A stretch of DNA of 64,000 nucleotides from Halosimplex aquaticum (GTDB taxonomy: Archaea > Halobacteriota > Halobacteria > Halobacteriales > Haloarculaceae), in contig NZ_CP118158.1 of assembly GCF_028747785.1 (NCBI RefSeq), forward strand, positions 4,340,001 to 4,404,000, in the 5' to 3' direction. Position numbers and translations under genes: made by a program. Below are positions 16,984 through 26,021 of this stretch, piece by piece (the first letter of the stretch is position 1; every line of letters starts with the position of its first letter). The notes beneath the pieces are model-generated. The model had not been told where the DNA came from. It was given only the letters and a program-made list of their open reading frames with translations, and did not search any database.

Positions 16984-19539
16984 TCACTCGGCTCGGTCGC
17001 CGCCCGCTGGTGCGTCGGTGTCGCCGTCGCCCGCTTCCGCGTCTGCGTCGTCCACGCTGTCGCCCGCTTCCGCGTCTGCGTCGCCGTCGGCCTCTGCCGC
17101 GTCTGCGTCGCCGTCGCCTCCGGCGCTCTCGATCATGTCTCCCGCGTCGTCGGCTTCACCGATTTCCTCGATCGCATCGACTGCCACGGCGCCGTCCGAC
17201 CCGGCACCGTCCGCGACCGGTTCGGGCAGCGTCTCCGAGTCCTCCGCGGACACGGCGTCGTCGACCTGGACCGTGAAGCTCGCCAGCAGGTCTCGGAGCT
17301 CCTCGACCTGGGACTCGATGGCCTCGGCGGTGTCGCTCACCTCGTCGATGCTGGCGGCCTGCTCGTCCGTGCGCTCGGCGACGGTCTCGGCGCTGGTCGC
17401 GGTCCGGGCGCTGATATCGGAGACGCGGTCGGCCAGCGAGACGACTTCCTGGGCGGAGTCGGCCTGGTCGGCCGTCGCGTCGCTGATCTCCTGGACGCCG
17501 TCGTTGGTCTCGCGGACCTGTTCGGCGATCTCGTCGAGGGCGTCGAGGGCGTGCTGGGTCGTCTCGACGCCGCTCTCGACGTCAGACTGCATCGACTCGA
17601 TGTCGGAGACGGCCTCGCCCGTCCGCTCGGTGAGCTGGGTCAGCAGGTCGTCGATCTCCTGGGTCGCCTCGCTGGTCTCCTCGGCCAACTCCTTGACTTC
17701 CGCGGCGACGACGGCGAACCCGGAGCCGGACTCGCCGGCGCGGGCGGCCTCGATCGAGGCGTTCAGCGCGAGCGTGTTCGTCTGGCTCGCGATGTCGTCG
17801 ATGAGGTCGACGATCTCGGCGACCTGATCGACCTCCTCGTCGAGCGCGCGGATCTCCGCCGCCGTCTCGTCGGTGCGCGACTCGATAGTCTCCATCTCGG
17901 CCATCGCCTCGGTGGCCGCGGTCGCCCCGTCGCTCGCGAGCGACTCCGTCTCGTCGGCCAGGTCCGCGACGGTGTCTGTCGTCGCGGCGACCTCCTCGAC
18001 GGTGGCCGAGAGATCGTTCATCTCCTCGGTCACCTCGCCGAGGTACTCGTCCTGCTCGGTGGCGTCGGCGGCGATGCCAGAGACGGACTCGCTCACGTCC
18101 CGGCTGGTCGTCCGGACCTCTTGAGTGGCCGCGGCCGCCCGCGTCGTCGACTCGGCGACCTCGTCGGTGAACGCTAACACGCGGCCGACCGTCTCGTGGA
18201 GGTCGCTCATCATGTCGTTGAACGAGCGCGCGATCTCGGCCATCGCGTCGCTCTCCTCGTCCGGTTCGAGCCGCCGGGTCAGGTCGCCGTCGGCGCACGC
18301 CCGGATGGTCTCCCCGTACTCGTCTGCGGTCTCCTCTAGATGCTCCGTGAACTGCTCGGCGGCCTCGCGCTCGCGCTCGGCCTCCCGCCTGGCCTCGTCC
18401 GCCTCGGCCCTGGCGTCCTCGCGGGCGGTTTCTATCTGGTCGATGCGCTCGGCGAGCGAGTCCCGCATCGAGGCGAACCGCCGGTAGAGCGTCCCGATCT
18501 CGTCTTTCCGGTGGGTCTCGAGGTCGACGTCGAGGTCGCCGTTCTCGATCGCCTCGGTCCGGTCTGCGAGCGTGCTGATCGAGCGGGAGACGGGCCGCTC
18601 GATGAGGACGCCGACCGTGCCCAGGCTGAGCGCGACGAAGACGAACACCAGCCCGAGGTAGAGCTTGGTCTGGGTGGGAACGCCGTAGACGCCGGTCGAC
18701 GCGGTCGTGACGACAGCGAGACGCGCGTTCGGAACGCCGGCGTAGCTGACGACCCGGCCGTCCTCTTGCACGAGCGTCGCGTTCTCGTATCCGCTGTTGG
18801 CGCTCAGGCTTCGCAGTGCGGGGATGAACTCGGTCCGGTTGTGCAGGTTCTGCGCCCCGGGGCCCTCGTAGGTTTTGCCGAGTCGCTCGGGGGTCTCGCC
18901 GTGGAGGTACGTCGCGTTCCGGTAGAGGAGCTGGGTCTGACTCCCCGAGACGGGCTCGTCGAAGTCGAACGACTCCGAGACGGAGACCTCGACGGCGGCG
19001 GCGTACCCGATCCCGTACTGGGTCGGGCTGATGAAGGTGAGTCTGGTGTCGTTGTCCGTCCGGTAGCCTCGGGTCATCTGGACGGAGGTCACGCCGACTC
19101 CGTCGAGGTTGACCTCGGAGAGCCAGGGGAGTTGCTCGTCGGCGTCGGCGGGCATCGTCTCCGAACTGCCGACGACGGTCCCGTTCTGCCAGTTGACGTA
19201 GTGGACACCCACGACCTCACCGGGCATCGACCGGGCGAGGCTCTGGAGGTGCGTGTCGATCGACCCGCTGGCGTCCGGGCGGAGTTTCCCCGACTGCGAG
19301 ACGAGTCGCGTCGACGATTGATACTGACTGTACCAGCTGCCGACCTCCCCCGCGTTCTGCTCCGTCGTGGACTGGAGGGAGTCCTGCGCCGAGGCGCGCT
19401 GTGAACTCAGTTCGGCCGCGTAGACGCCCCCGAGGACGAACACGAGGACGAGCAGGATGACCGCGACTGCGGTCGCAAACTGTCGTACGTAACTGCGACG
19501 AACACTATCCGGCAGGAATCTCGATATCCGGCGGTCCAT
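16984..19539 (-). CDS. Methyl-accepting chemotaxis transducer (Htr) with Cache-type sensor
   Basis: The 851-residue protein has an N-terminal membrane helix (about 21-42), a large extracellular sensor of dCache-like composition (about 45-290), a second helix (about 295-315), HAMP segments, and a full cytoplasmic MCP signalling coiled coil with the hairpin tip [20 protein letters not shown]. The sensor probably binds a small molecule outside the cell and controls CheA; the ligand cannot be named. The last 80 residues are an Asp/Glu/Ala-rich tail containing a duplicated 25-bp DNA segment. No che genes are nearby. Confidence 0.93.
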   Translation of the reverse strand: MDRRISRFLPDSVRRSYVRQFATAVAVILLVLVFVLGGVYAAELSSQRASAQDSLQSTTEQNAGEVGSWYSQYQSSTRLVSQSGKLRPDASGSIDTHLQSLARSMPGEVVGVHYVNWQNGTVVGSSETMPADADEQLPWLSEVNLDGVGVTSVQMTRGYRTDNDTRLTFISPTQYGIGYAAAVEVSVSESFDFDEPVSGSQTQLLYRNATYLHGETPERLGKTYEGPGAQNLHNRTEFIPALRSLSANSGYENATLVQEDGRVVSYAGVPNARLAVVTTASTGVYGVPTQTKLYLGLVFVFVALSLGTVGVLIERPVSRSISTLADRTEAIENGDLDVDLETHRKDEIGTLYRRFASMRDSLAERIDQIETAREDARAEADEARREAEREREAAEQFTEHLEETADEYGETIRACADGDLTRRLEPDEESDAMAEIARSFNDMMSDLHETVGRVLAFTDEVAESTTRAAAATQEVRTTSRDVSESVSGIAADATEQDEYLGEVTEEMNDLSATVEEVAATTDTVADLADETESLASDGATAATEAMAEMETIESRTDETAAEIRALDEEVDQVAEIVDLIDDIASQTNTLALNASIEAARAGESGSGFAVVAAEVKELAEETSEATQEIDDLLTQLTERTGEAVSDIESMQSDVESGVETTQHALDALDEIAEQVRETNDGVQEISDATADQADSAQEVVSLADRVSDISARTATSAETVAERTDEQAASIDEVSDTAEAIESQVEELRDLLASFTVQVDDAVSAEDSETLPEPVADGAGSDGAVAVDAIEEIGEADDAGDMIESAGGDGDADAAEADGDADAEAGDSVDDADAEAGDGDTDAPAGGDRAE

Positions 19540-19561
19540 AGAATTTTCGACAGTACAGGAT

Positions 19562-19596
19562 ATGTTAAGTATTCCTGCGCGATATCACATGTGATA
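19562..19596 (-). promoter_or_regulatory. Transducer promoter with perfect 14-bp palindrome
   Basis: The minus strand has a TATA element AATACTTAACATAT (complement of 19561-19574), about 25 nt before the transducer ATG. Just upstream lies the perfect palindrome TATCACATGTGATA (19583-19596), a likely operator. The remaining bases up to 19793 show no gene that I can support. Confidence 0.55.
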
Positions 19597-19793
19597 AGAA
19601 AGAGATCCGCGATCGATGCACGGGTATCCGGCCAGCTATCACGGATAATTCTCCGTCCAGGTCGCATCGACCACCGACGATCCGACGAGTGGGTAAACTG
19701 TCCGGCAGTCCGGCGGACGTGGGACGCTCTCGACGGCGCCGTACCAGTCGGTAGCGACGGAGCGATATCGGAGAGAAGCGAGGTCGGAGCGGC

Positions 19794-20060
19794 TTACAGG
19801 CGACCGACGTCGCCGACTTCGACGGACTCGACGCCCTCGACCTCGGTGAACGCTTCTTCGACCGCTTCGGTGCCGCCGGCCTCGTCGGGGACGACGACCG
19901 TCGGGAGCAGGGCGACGAGGCCGAAGGCCACGTCGTCGCGCTCGAACCCGTTGATCTTCGCGCCCTCGGGGAGGGACTGCTCGAGGCGCTCCTGGAGCGC
20001 GTCCAGGTCGACTTCCGGGCTCTGCGGCATGACCTTGATCTGCGCGGCGACTTTCCCCAT
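19794..20060 (-). CDS. Translation elongation factor aEF-1 beta
   Basis: The 88-residue protein is the archaeal guanine nucleotide exchange factor for aEF-1 alpha (ferredoxin-like fold). It starts [19 protein letters not shown] and carries the conserved [25 protein letters not shown]. The ATG at 20060 follows the zinc finger gene stop by two bases. In-frame codons further upstream fall within that gene and are rejected. Confidence 0.93.
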   Translation of the reverse strand: MGKVAAQIKVMPQSPEVDLDALQERLEQSLPEGAKINGFERDDVAFGLVALLPTVVVPDEAGGTEAVEEAFTEVEGVESVEVGDVGRL

Positions 20061-20062
20061 CG

Positions 20063-20242
20063 TTACGGCCCCATGAACCCGCAGTCCGGGCACTCGTAGA
20101 GGTTGCTCTGTTTCCGGCACTTCGCGCAGCGGTAGATCTGCTGGCCGCAGTCGGGACACTTGAACGCGGCGGCGTTCGTGCCGGCGATGTTGATGCCGCA
20201 CGAGACGCACTTTTGCTGGCGTTTCTGTTGGCTCTCGCTCAT
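20063..20242 (-). CDS. Small zinc finger protein, HVO_2753 type (59 aa)
   Basis: The 59-residue protein has four CPxCG-like knuckles (CVSCG, CPDCG, CAKC and CPDCG), giving two zinc sites. Length, cysteine pattern and position before aEF-1 beta match the Haloferax volcanii micro-protein HVO_2753, reported to be needed for swarming and biofilm formation. The ATG at 20242 is preferred over an upstream in-frame codon at 20281 because a TATA box lies about 25 nt before it. Its genetic link with an elongation factor suggests a role close to translation. Confidence 0.9.
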   Translation of the reverse strand: MSESQQKRQQKCVSCGINIAGTNAAAFKCPDCGQQIYRCAKCRKQSNLYECPDCGFMGP

Positions 20243-20260
20243 ACCACTGCGTATCCTCTC

Positions 20261-20275
20261 ACGGTTTTTAACCGT
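20261..20275 (-). promoter_or_regulatory. Palindromic TATA region of the zinc finger/aEF-1 beta operon
   Basis: The TATA-like GGTTAAAAACC of the minus strand is embedded in a perfect 6-3-6 inverted repeat ACGGTT-TTT-AACCGT, 19-33 nt before the ATG at 20242. It could work as TATA box, operator or both. Confidence 0.5.
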
Positions 20276-20330
20276 TGCCAACTGCGGTTGCGGCGCCGCT
20301 CCGGCGTCGAGGCAGCGCCCTCAGGGGCGC

Positions 20331-20960
20331 TCACCCGAAGTTCTCTACCTTCGCGTCGTCCGGTTCGCCTCCGGCGGCGGCGATGGCGGCAGTGGCGTCG
20401 TCGAGGAACTCGGCGAAGCCGTAGACGAACACCTGGGTGTCGTCGGTCAGCACGTCGGCGACGGACGATTCGAGCGGCGACTCGGGCGCGAGGACGGCGA
20501 TCGACGCCCCGCGCTCGTTGAGGGCGGTCAGCCGCTCGTCGTGGATCGGCGCGGCGTCCTGGTAGACGATGGCCGCGTCGCCGCCGTCGTCCAGCGCCCG
20601 TTCGGCGATCCCGATCGCCGGGCCGACGCCGGGACCCCCCGCGAGGACCAGCACGCGCTGTTCGCCCTCGTAGTAGGCGTTCCCGAACGGCCCCGACACC
20701 TCGACCGTGTCGCCGGCCTCGAGATCCTCCAGCCGCGGCCCGACCTCGCCCTCGGGGTCGATACCAACGGTGATCTCGAACGTCTCGCGCACGTCTGGTG
20801 ACGATATGGTGTAGAAGCGCGACTCCTCGACGCCCGCGAGCGCGACTTTCACGAACTGTCCCGGGCGGGCGTCGAACCCGTCGGGCGTCTCGAAGTCGAT
20901 GGCGATTGCGTCCTCACCGACGGACTCGACGGCGACGACGGTGACCTCGGTGTCTTCCAT
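20331..20960 (-). CDS. FAD/NAD(P)-binding ferredoxin-reductase-type protein
   Basis: The 209-residue protein has the two-domain FNR fold. The FAD-binding RFYTISSP (about 49-56) is followed by the nucleotide-binding VLVLAGGPGVGPAIG (about 103-117). It would pass electrons between NAD(P)H and an iron-sulfur or flavin partner. No such partner is fused or adjacent, although korAB, a ferredoxin-dependent enzyme, is the divergent neighbour. The ATG at 20960 is preferred to upstream in-frame codons for matching family length. Confidence 0.85.
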   Translation of the reverse strand: MEDTEVTVVAVESVGEDAIAIDFETPDGFDARPGQFVKVALAGVEESRFYTISSPDVRETFEITVGIDPEGEVGPRLEDLEAGDTVEVSGPFGNAYYEGEQRVLVLAGGPGVGPAIGIAERALDDGGDAAIVYQDAAPIHDERLTALNERGASIAVLAPESPLESSVADVLTDDTQVFVYGFAEFLDDATAAIAAAGGEPDDAKVENFG

Positions 20961-21194
20961 GCTCTCCGTTCGCACGCGCCGGCGCAAGGTACTTTCGCTC
21001 CCGGTCGTCGGCTTCGGTCCGACCCGTTGGACATTCGTCGACCGAAACGGCGTTCAACAATAGGGGACAGTGTTACCGGTTGTTCGAAACGGCCTGTTTT
21101 CGCCCGTGTGTCCAGTTTTGCGACGAAAGCGGGGGGCGGAGTACGGCCCCATTACAGAAGTCTTTTTGCCGGGCGGAAGATACTCAAATGCAAT

Positions 21195-22973
21195 ATGCCC
21201 GAGGACCTGAACTGGGCCATCGGCGGTGAAGCCGGTGACGGGATCGACTCTACCGGGAAGATATTCGCTCAGGCACTCTCGCGTGCCGGCCGTCACGTCT
21301 TCACCTCGAAGGACTTCGCGTCGCGGATCCGGGGCGGGTACACCGCCTACAAGGTCCGCACGTCGGTCGACCGCGTCGAGAGCGTCGTCGACAGGCTCGA
21401 CATCCTCATCGCGCTCACCGAGCGCACTATCGACGAGAACATGGACGAACTGCACGAGGGTAGCGTCATCATCTACGACGGCGAACGCTCGACGATGCAG
21501 GACGTCGAGGTTCCCGACGAGATGATCGGCCTGTCCGTCCCGCTCCAGAGCCTCGCCGAGGACGCCGGCGGCGCCATCATGGCGAACGTCGTCGCGCTCG
21601 GCGCGGCCTGCGAAGTGGCGAACTTCCCCATCGAGAACCTCGACGAGTCGCTGGAGAAGCGCTTCGGCGACAAGGGCGAGGCCATCGTCGAGAACAACAA
21701 GGAGGCCGCCCGCCTGGGCCAGCAGCACGTCCAGGATGAGTACGACCACGAATTCGACTACAACCTCGAGACCACCGACGAGGACTACGTCCTGCTCAAC
21801 GGCGACGAGGCCATCGGCATGGGCGCCATCGCCGCGGGCTGTCGGTTCTACTCGGGCTACCCCATCACGCCCGCGACGGACGTGATGGAGTACATGACCG
21901 GTCGCGTCGAACGGTACGGCGGCAAGGTCGTCCAGGCCGAGGACGAGCTCTCCGCGATCAACATGGCGCTGGGCGCCGCCCGCGCCGGCGCACGCGCGAT
22001 GACGGCCACCTCGGGGCCCGGTATCGACCTCATGACCGAGACGTTCGGTCTGGTCGCCACCACCGAGACGCCGCTGGTCATCTGCGACGTGATGCGTTCG
22101 GGTCCCTCGACGGGGATGCCGACCAAGCAGGAACAGGGCGACCTCAACATGACGCTGTACGGCGGTCACGGCGAGATCCCCCGGTTCGTCCTCGCGCCCA
22201 CGTCGGTCTCGGAGTGCTTCTGGAAGACCGTCGAGGCGTTCAACTACGCCGAGAAGTACCAGACGCCGGTCTTCCTGGTCTCCGACCTCGCGCTCGCGGT
22301 CACCGAGCAGACGTTCCCGCCCGAGGCGTTCGACATGGACGAGGTCGAGATCGAGCGCGGGAAGGTCGTCGACGAGGGCGAGATCGACTCCTGGCAGAAC
22401 GAGAAGGGGCAGTTCCAGCCGCACTTCCCCACGGCCGACGGTATCAGCCCCCGCACGTTCCCGGGCACGACCGAGGGCGCGCACATGACCACCGGCCTCG
22501 AACACGACGAGCTCGGTCGCCGGACCGAGGAAGAGGAGGTCCGCATCGAGCAGGTCGACAAGCGCACCCAGAAGGTCCAGACCGCGAAGGAAGAGGAGGA
22601 CTGGGACTATCGCGAGTTCGGCGACCCCGAGGCGGACACGCTCGTCATCTCGTGGGGTTCGAACGAGGGCGCCATGCGCGAGGCCCTCGGGTTCCTCGAC
22701 GAGCGCGGCCACGACGTGCGGTTCATCTCGGTGCCCTACATCTTCCCGCGGCCGGACCTCTCCGAGGAGATCGAGGCGGCCGACGACGTCATCGTCGTCG
22801 AGTGTAACGCGACCGGGCAGTTCGCGGACGTCATCGAGCACGACGTCCTCGAGCGCGTCCAGCGCGTCAACAAGTACAACGGCGTCCGCTTCAAGGCGGA
22901 CGAACTCGCGACCGAGATCGAGAACACGCTCACTGGAGCCGGCGCCGGCTCCCAGGAGGTGGAGGCAGAATGA
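21195..22973 (+). CDS. korA: 2-oxoacid:ferredoxin oxidoreductase, fused gamma/alpha subunit
   Basis: The 592-residue subunit has an N-terminal gamma domain (IGGEAGDGIDSTGKIFAQAL, residues 8-27) fused to an alpha domain with GCRFYSGYPITPATDV. It oxidatively decarboxylates a 2-oxoacid with CoA and ferredoxin; haloarchaea use it for 2-oxoglutarate or pyruvate. The choice is not certain from sequence alone. The ATG at 21195 gives the family start MPEDLNWAIGG. Its stop overlaps the korB start. A T-rich element near 21160-21170 may be the TATA box. Confidence 0.9.
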   Translation: MPEDLNWAIGGEAGDGIDSTGKIFAQALSRAGRHVFTSKDFASRIRGGYTAYKVRTSVDRVESVVDRLDILIALTERTIDENMDELHEGSVIIYDGERSTMQDVEVPDEMIGLSVPLQSLAEDAGGAIMANVVALGAACEVANFPIENLDESLEKRFGDKGEAIVENNKEAARLGQQHVQDEYDHEFDYNLETTDEDYVLLNGDEAIGMGAIAAGCRFYSGYPITPATDVMEYMTGRVERYGGKVVQAEDELSAINMALGAARAGARAMTATSGPGIDLMTETFGLVATTETPLVICDVMRSGPSTGMPTKQEQGDLNMTLYGGHGEIPRFVLAPTSVSECFWKTVEAFNYAEKYQTPVFLVSDLALAVTEQTFPPEAFDMDEVEIERGKVVDEGEIDSWQNEKGQFQPHFPTADGISPRTFPGTTEGAHMTTGLEHDELGRRTEEEEVRIEQVDKRTQKVQTAKEEEDWDYREFGDPEADTLVISWGSNEGAMREALGFLDERGHDVRFISVPYIFPRPDLSEEIEAADDVIVVECNATGQFADVIEHDVLERVQRVNKYNGVRFKADELATEIENTLTGAGAGSQEVEAE

Positions 22974-23833
22974 GCTCCGACGTTCGATTCACAGACTTCA
23001 AATCCGACAAGCAACCGACCTGGTGTCCCGGCTGCGGCGACTTCGGGACGATGAACGGCATGATGAAAGCGCTCGCCGAGACGGGCAACGACCCCGACAA
23101 CACGTTCGTGGTCGCCGGCATCGGGTGTTCCGGCAAGATCGGCACCTACATGCACAGCTACGCCCTCCACGGCGTCCACGGCCGCGCCCTGCCCGTCGGC
23201 ATCGGCGTCAAACTCGCCAACCCCGACCTCGAAGTGATGGTCGCGGGCGGCGACGGCGACGGCTACTCCATCGGCGCCGGCCACTTCGTCCATGCCGTCC
23301 GGCGGAACGTCGACATGTCCTACGTCGTCATGGACAACCGCATCTACGGCCTCACAAAGGGCCAGGCCTCGCCGACTTCGCGCCAGGACTTCGAGACGAG
23401 CACCACGCCCGAGGGCCCGCAGATGCCCCCGGTCAACCCGCTCGCGCTCGCGCTGGCCTCCGGGGCGACGTTCATCGCCCAGTCGTTCTCCTCGGACGCC
23501 CAGCGCCACGCCCAGATCATCCAGGAAGCGGTCGAACACGACGGCTTCGGCTTCGTCAACACCTACTCGCCCTGTGTCACGTTCAACGACGTCGACACCT
23601 ACGACTACTTCCGCGACTCCCTCGTCGACCTCGAAGAGACCGACCACGACCCGACCGACCGCCAGGACGCCAAGGAGAAGATCCTCGAAGGCGACAAGGA
23701 GTACATGGGCGTCATCTACCAGGACGAGAACTCCGTCCCGTGGGAAGAGCGCGAGGGCATCGACCAGAACATGGCCGACATCCCCGACGGCGCCCCCGAA
23801 GACGCGATGGACCTCGTCCGAGAGTTCTACTAG
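22970..23833 (+). CDS. korB: 2-oxoacid:ferredoxin oxidoreductase, beta subunit
   Basis: The 287-residue subunit binds thiamine diphosphate and a 4Fe-4S cluster. Likely cluster cysteines are C19 and C22 in WCPGCGD, C53 in GIGCSGK, and the Cys in TYSPCVTF. GGDGDGYSIG is the TPP/Mg motif. It overlaps korA by four bases (ATGA). Immediately after the stop comes a strong poly-T terminator within a dispersed repeat. Confidence 0.92.
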   Translation: MSSDVRFTDFKSDKQPTWCPGCGDFGTMNGMMKALAETGNDPDNTFVVAGIGCSGKIGTYMHSYALHGVHGRALPVGIGVKLANPDLEVMVAGGDGDGYSIGAGHFVHAVRRNVDMSYVVMDNRIYGLTKGQASPTSRQDFETSTTPEGPQMPPVNPLALALASGATFIAQSFSSDAQRHAQIIQEAVEHDGFGFVNTYSPCVTFNDVDTYDYFRDSLVDLEETDHDPTDRQDAKEKILEGDKEYMGVIYQDENSVPWEEREGIDQNMADIPDGAPEDAMDLVREFY

Positions 23834-23835
23834 AG

Positions 23836-23928
23836 ACCATCTTTTTTTTCGCTCGGGGGTCGCCTGCGGCGACCCCCGCCCGAGCCAAAAACATGGGTGA
23901 AAAAGGCCGGTCGCTCCCTGCGGTCGCG
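23836..23928 (+). repeat. Dispersed 3-prime repeat, copy 1, with terminator hairpin
   Basis: Three bases after the korB stop a unit of about 93 bp begins. It has ACCATC plus a run of eight T (23842-23849), then a perfect 11-bp stem CGGGGGTCGCC with loop TGC (23854-23878), then the block CCAAAAACATGGGTGAAAAA and a GGTCGCTCCC segment. Nearly the same sequence occurs on the minus strand at 35118-35202, downstream of dnaJ. In both places it follows a gene end in the same orientation, so it probably acts as terminator/3-prime processing element, or is a small mobile or REP-like element that settles there. The remaining bases to 24050 hold no gene. Confidence 0.75.
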
Positions 23929-24050
23929 CTCGGAAGAACCGGCGCCTGCGGCGCCGGATGCTGGCCTACCCTACACCCTCACCGCGACCGTCCTCGCCCA
24001 CGTCTTTTCAGCCGGAAATCACTTGACGGACCCCGCCCTCAGTCCTCGAC

Positions 24051-24734
24051 GTGCAGCGTCTCGGGACCGCGCTGGTCGCGTTCCTCGCGCTGGTCGCGCT
24101 CGCCGGAGCCGCGGGCACGTTCGACGCCGTCGAGGGGCCGTCGATCACCGGCGACGAGACGCCGGCGGGACAGCCGACGCTGACTGAAGTGCCGCCGCCG
24201 ACCGGTGCACCCGCCGGAAGCGACGAATCCAGCGTCCAGCGCGCCCCCACCGAGACCCGAGCAGCGGCGAGCGGTAGCGGTGGCGGCGTCTCACCGCTGT
24301 TCGTCCCCGCCGTCGTCGGGTCGCTGTTCGCCAGCGGCCTGTTCGTCGTCTTCCTGACCGGCGACGACGAACGGGCCCCCGAGGCTCCACCCGGAGACGA
24401 TTCTACTGACGAGAATCCGGTACCAAACGTCGACCCCGACTACGGTTCCCCGGCCGAGAGCGCCCTCGTCGACGCCTGGCGTCGACTCCGCGGACGCGCC
24501 GGAGCGGACGAGACCGCGACGCCCGGGGAAGTCGCCGCGAGAGCGATCGACCGTGACCTCCCCGCAGACCGGGTTTCGACCGTCACGGATCGGTTCCGAG
24601 CGTTCCGCTACGGGGACGAGCGACCGACTGACGGCGTCGTCGCCGACGTGGAGAGCGCCGCCGACCGAATGGACGAGACTACTCGTCGAGGGGACGACGA
24701 CGCTCGCGAATCTGGGTCGACGGACGGTCGATAA
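24051..24734 (+). CDS. Membrane protein with DUF4129-like C-terminus (copy 1)
   Basis: The 227-residue protein has an N-terminal signal/anchor helix (about 4-22), a low-complexity extracellular linker, a second helix (about 83-103), and a cytoplasmic domain with DPDYGSPAESALVDAWRRL and ETATPGEVAARAI, RFRAFRYGDERP. That pattern is the DUF4129 domain, often linked to DUF58 and transglutaminase-like proteins. It starts with GTG at 24051 (MQRLGTALVAF). The next gene is a paralogue of the same architecture. Confidence 0.75.
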   Translation: MQRLGTALVAFLALVALAGAAGTFDAVEGPSITGDETPAGQPTLTEVPPPTGAPAGSDESSVQRAPTETRAAASGSGGGVSPLFVPAVVGSLFASGLFVVFLTGDDERAPEAPPGDDSTDENPVPNVDPDYGSPAESALVDAWRRLRGRAGADETATPGEVAARAIDRDLPADRVSTVTDRFRAFRYGDERPTDGVVADVESAADRMDETTRRGDDDARESGSTDGR

Positions 24735-24765
24735 AAACTTGTAGATGGGGCGAACAGTCTCGCCC

Positions 24766-25443
24766 GTGAAGCGTTTCGCGACCGCCCTGATCGCCCTCCT
24801 CGCGCTGGTCGCGCTCGTCACCGCCGCCGGATCGCTCGGCGGCGTCGACCAGCCGACGCTCTACTCCGGAACGACGCCCGCCGAGAAGGCGCCGATGTAC
24901 AACGGGAGCGGTGCCGGTGATGGTGCGCCGAACGCAACGCAGTCGGCGAACGTCGTGGACGACGAGACGGAGGCACCTCCGCCGGACACAGGTGACGGTG
25001 GGGGAACCTCCTCGCTGATCGTCGCCGGACTCGTCGGTGCGCTACTCGTCGCCGCCCTGCTCGCCGTGATTCTGACCGACGACGACACCCGAGCGCCTCC
25101 CCGAGACGAAGACGGGGGCGACGGCGGCGATCCCAGTCCTCCCACACCCGCAGTGGATCCGGCCTACGACTCGCCGGCCGACAACGCCGTCGTGCGCGCC
25201 TGGCGCCGGCTCACCGACCGCGTCGAGGGCGTTGACGACGCGACGACGCCCGGAGAAGCCGCGTCGGCGGCCGTCGACCGCGGCTTCCCCGCCGACGCCG
25301 TCGAAGGGATCACCGGGCAGTTCGAGTCCGTCCGCTACGGCCACGAATTCCCCGGTACCGAGCAGGAACGGCGAGCGGAGCGACTTGCGGACCGACTCGA
25401 CGCGGACCGCAACGGCCGCTCGCCCGGGGGTGACGGCGCGTGA
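24766..25443 (+). CDS. Membrane protein with DUF4129-like C-terminus (copy 2)
   Basis: This protein of about 225 residues is a tandem paralogue of the previous gene: both begin with a (V/M)xRxxTAL(V/I)A helix, have a Gly/Pro/Thr-rich linker, a second helix and a DUF4129-type domain (YDSPADNAVVRAWRRLTDRV). The GTG at 24766 aligns with the paralogue start and lies about 25 nt after ATAAAAACTT (24732-24741), a likely TATA box; an ATG at 24745 is the alternative. The stop overlaps the next start. Confidence 0.75.
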   Translation: MKRFATALIALLALVALVTAAGSLGGVDQPTLYSGTTPAEKAPMYNGSGAGDGAPNATQSANVVDDETEAPPPDTGDGGGTSSLIVAGLVGALLVAALLAVILTDDDTRAPPRDEDGGDGGDPSPPTPAVDPAYDSPADNAVVRAWRRLTDRVEGVDDATTPGEAASAAVDRGFPADAVEGITGQFESVRYGHEFPGTEQERRAERLADRLDADRNGRSPGGDGA

Positions 25444-26021
25444 ACCGCCGCGGCGGCCTGCTCGCGGTCGGTCTCGCCGCCGTCGTCGCGGGCGTCGCGC
25501 TGACGCTCCGGCCGGGGCTGGTCAGCTTCGACTTCGCGACGCTGCTGACGCTGGGCATCTGGGCCGTCGCGCTGGTCGGGGTCGCCCTCGCGGCGGTCCA
25601 GCGATTCGACGGCGAGGACGACTCGACCGGAGCGCTCCCGCGAGCGGGCGAGCGGCCCGACTACGCCGTCCCGGGCGACGACCTCGCAGCGGCGGTGGGC
25701 GCCGTCGGCGCGAGCGAACGCGACGCGGCCGAACGCGACCGGATCCGCGAGCGCTTGCGCGCGACAGCGGTCGAGGCGCTCGAACGGTTCGAGGGGGACT
25801 CGCCCGCCGAGGCCGACGCCAGACTCGCCGAGGGGGCGTGGACCGGGGACCCCGACGCGGCGGCGCTGTTCGCCGACGACGGCGACGCCGGGATCCACGC
25901 CGATGTCGACCCTGATTTCGATCGCCGCGCCGAGCGCGCTGCCGCCGCCATCGCCAGGTTAGGAGACGAGGGCGGGCGCGACGCCGAGGTCCGACGGGCC
26001 GGAGGTGCCGCCGATGACTGA
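25440..26021 (+). CDS. Small two-helix membrane protein of the DUF58 cluster
   Basis: The 193-residue protein has two close N-terminal transmembrane helices (about 6-22 and 32-50) and a long charged, helical cytoplasmic part. It resembles the uncharacterised haloarchaeal family (DUF7269-like, by recollection) that sits between DUF4129 and DUF58 genes. The GTG start overlaps the previous stop, and its own stop overlaps the DUF58 start. Confidence 0.65.
   Translation: MNRRGGLLAVGLAAVVAGVALTLRPGLVSFDFATLLTLGIWAVALVGVALAAVQRFDGEDDSTGALPRAGERPDYAVPGDDLAAAVGAVGASERDAAERDRIRERLRATAVEALERFEGDSPAEADARLAEGAWTGDPDAAALFADDGDAGIHADVDPDFDRRAERAAAAIARLGDEGGRDAEVRRAGGAADD

Noticed and set aside
21054..22841. 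Minus-strand frame of 595 codons over korA
   Set aside because: Antisense shadow of a gene with clear TPP/ferredoxin oxidoreductase sequence.
23893..23935. Short conserved peptide starting at ATGGGTGAAAAA within the dispersed repeat
   Set aside because: The second copy differs by one base in length just after the start, so the frame is not conserved. The element is more likely nucleic-acid based.
24051..25443. Assembly duplication as explanation of the tandem DUF4129-type genes
   Set aside because: The two proteins are clearly diverged in linker and C-terminus, so this is an old gene duplication.
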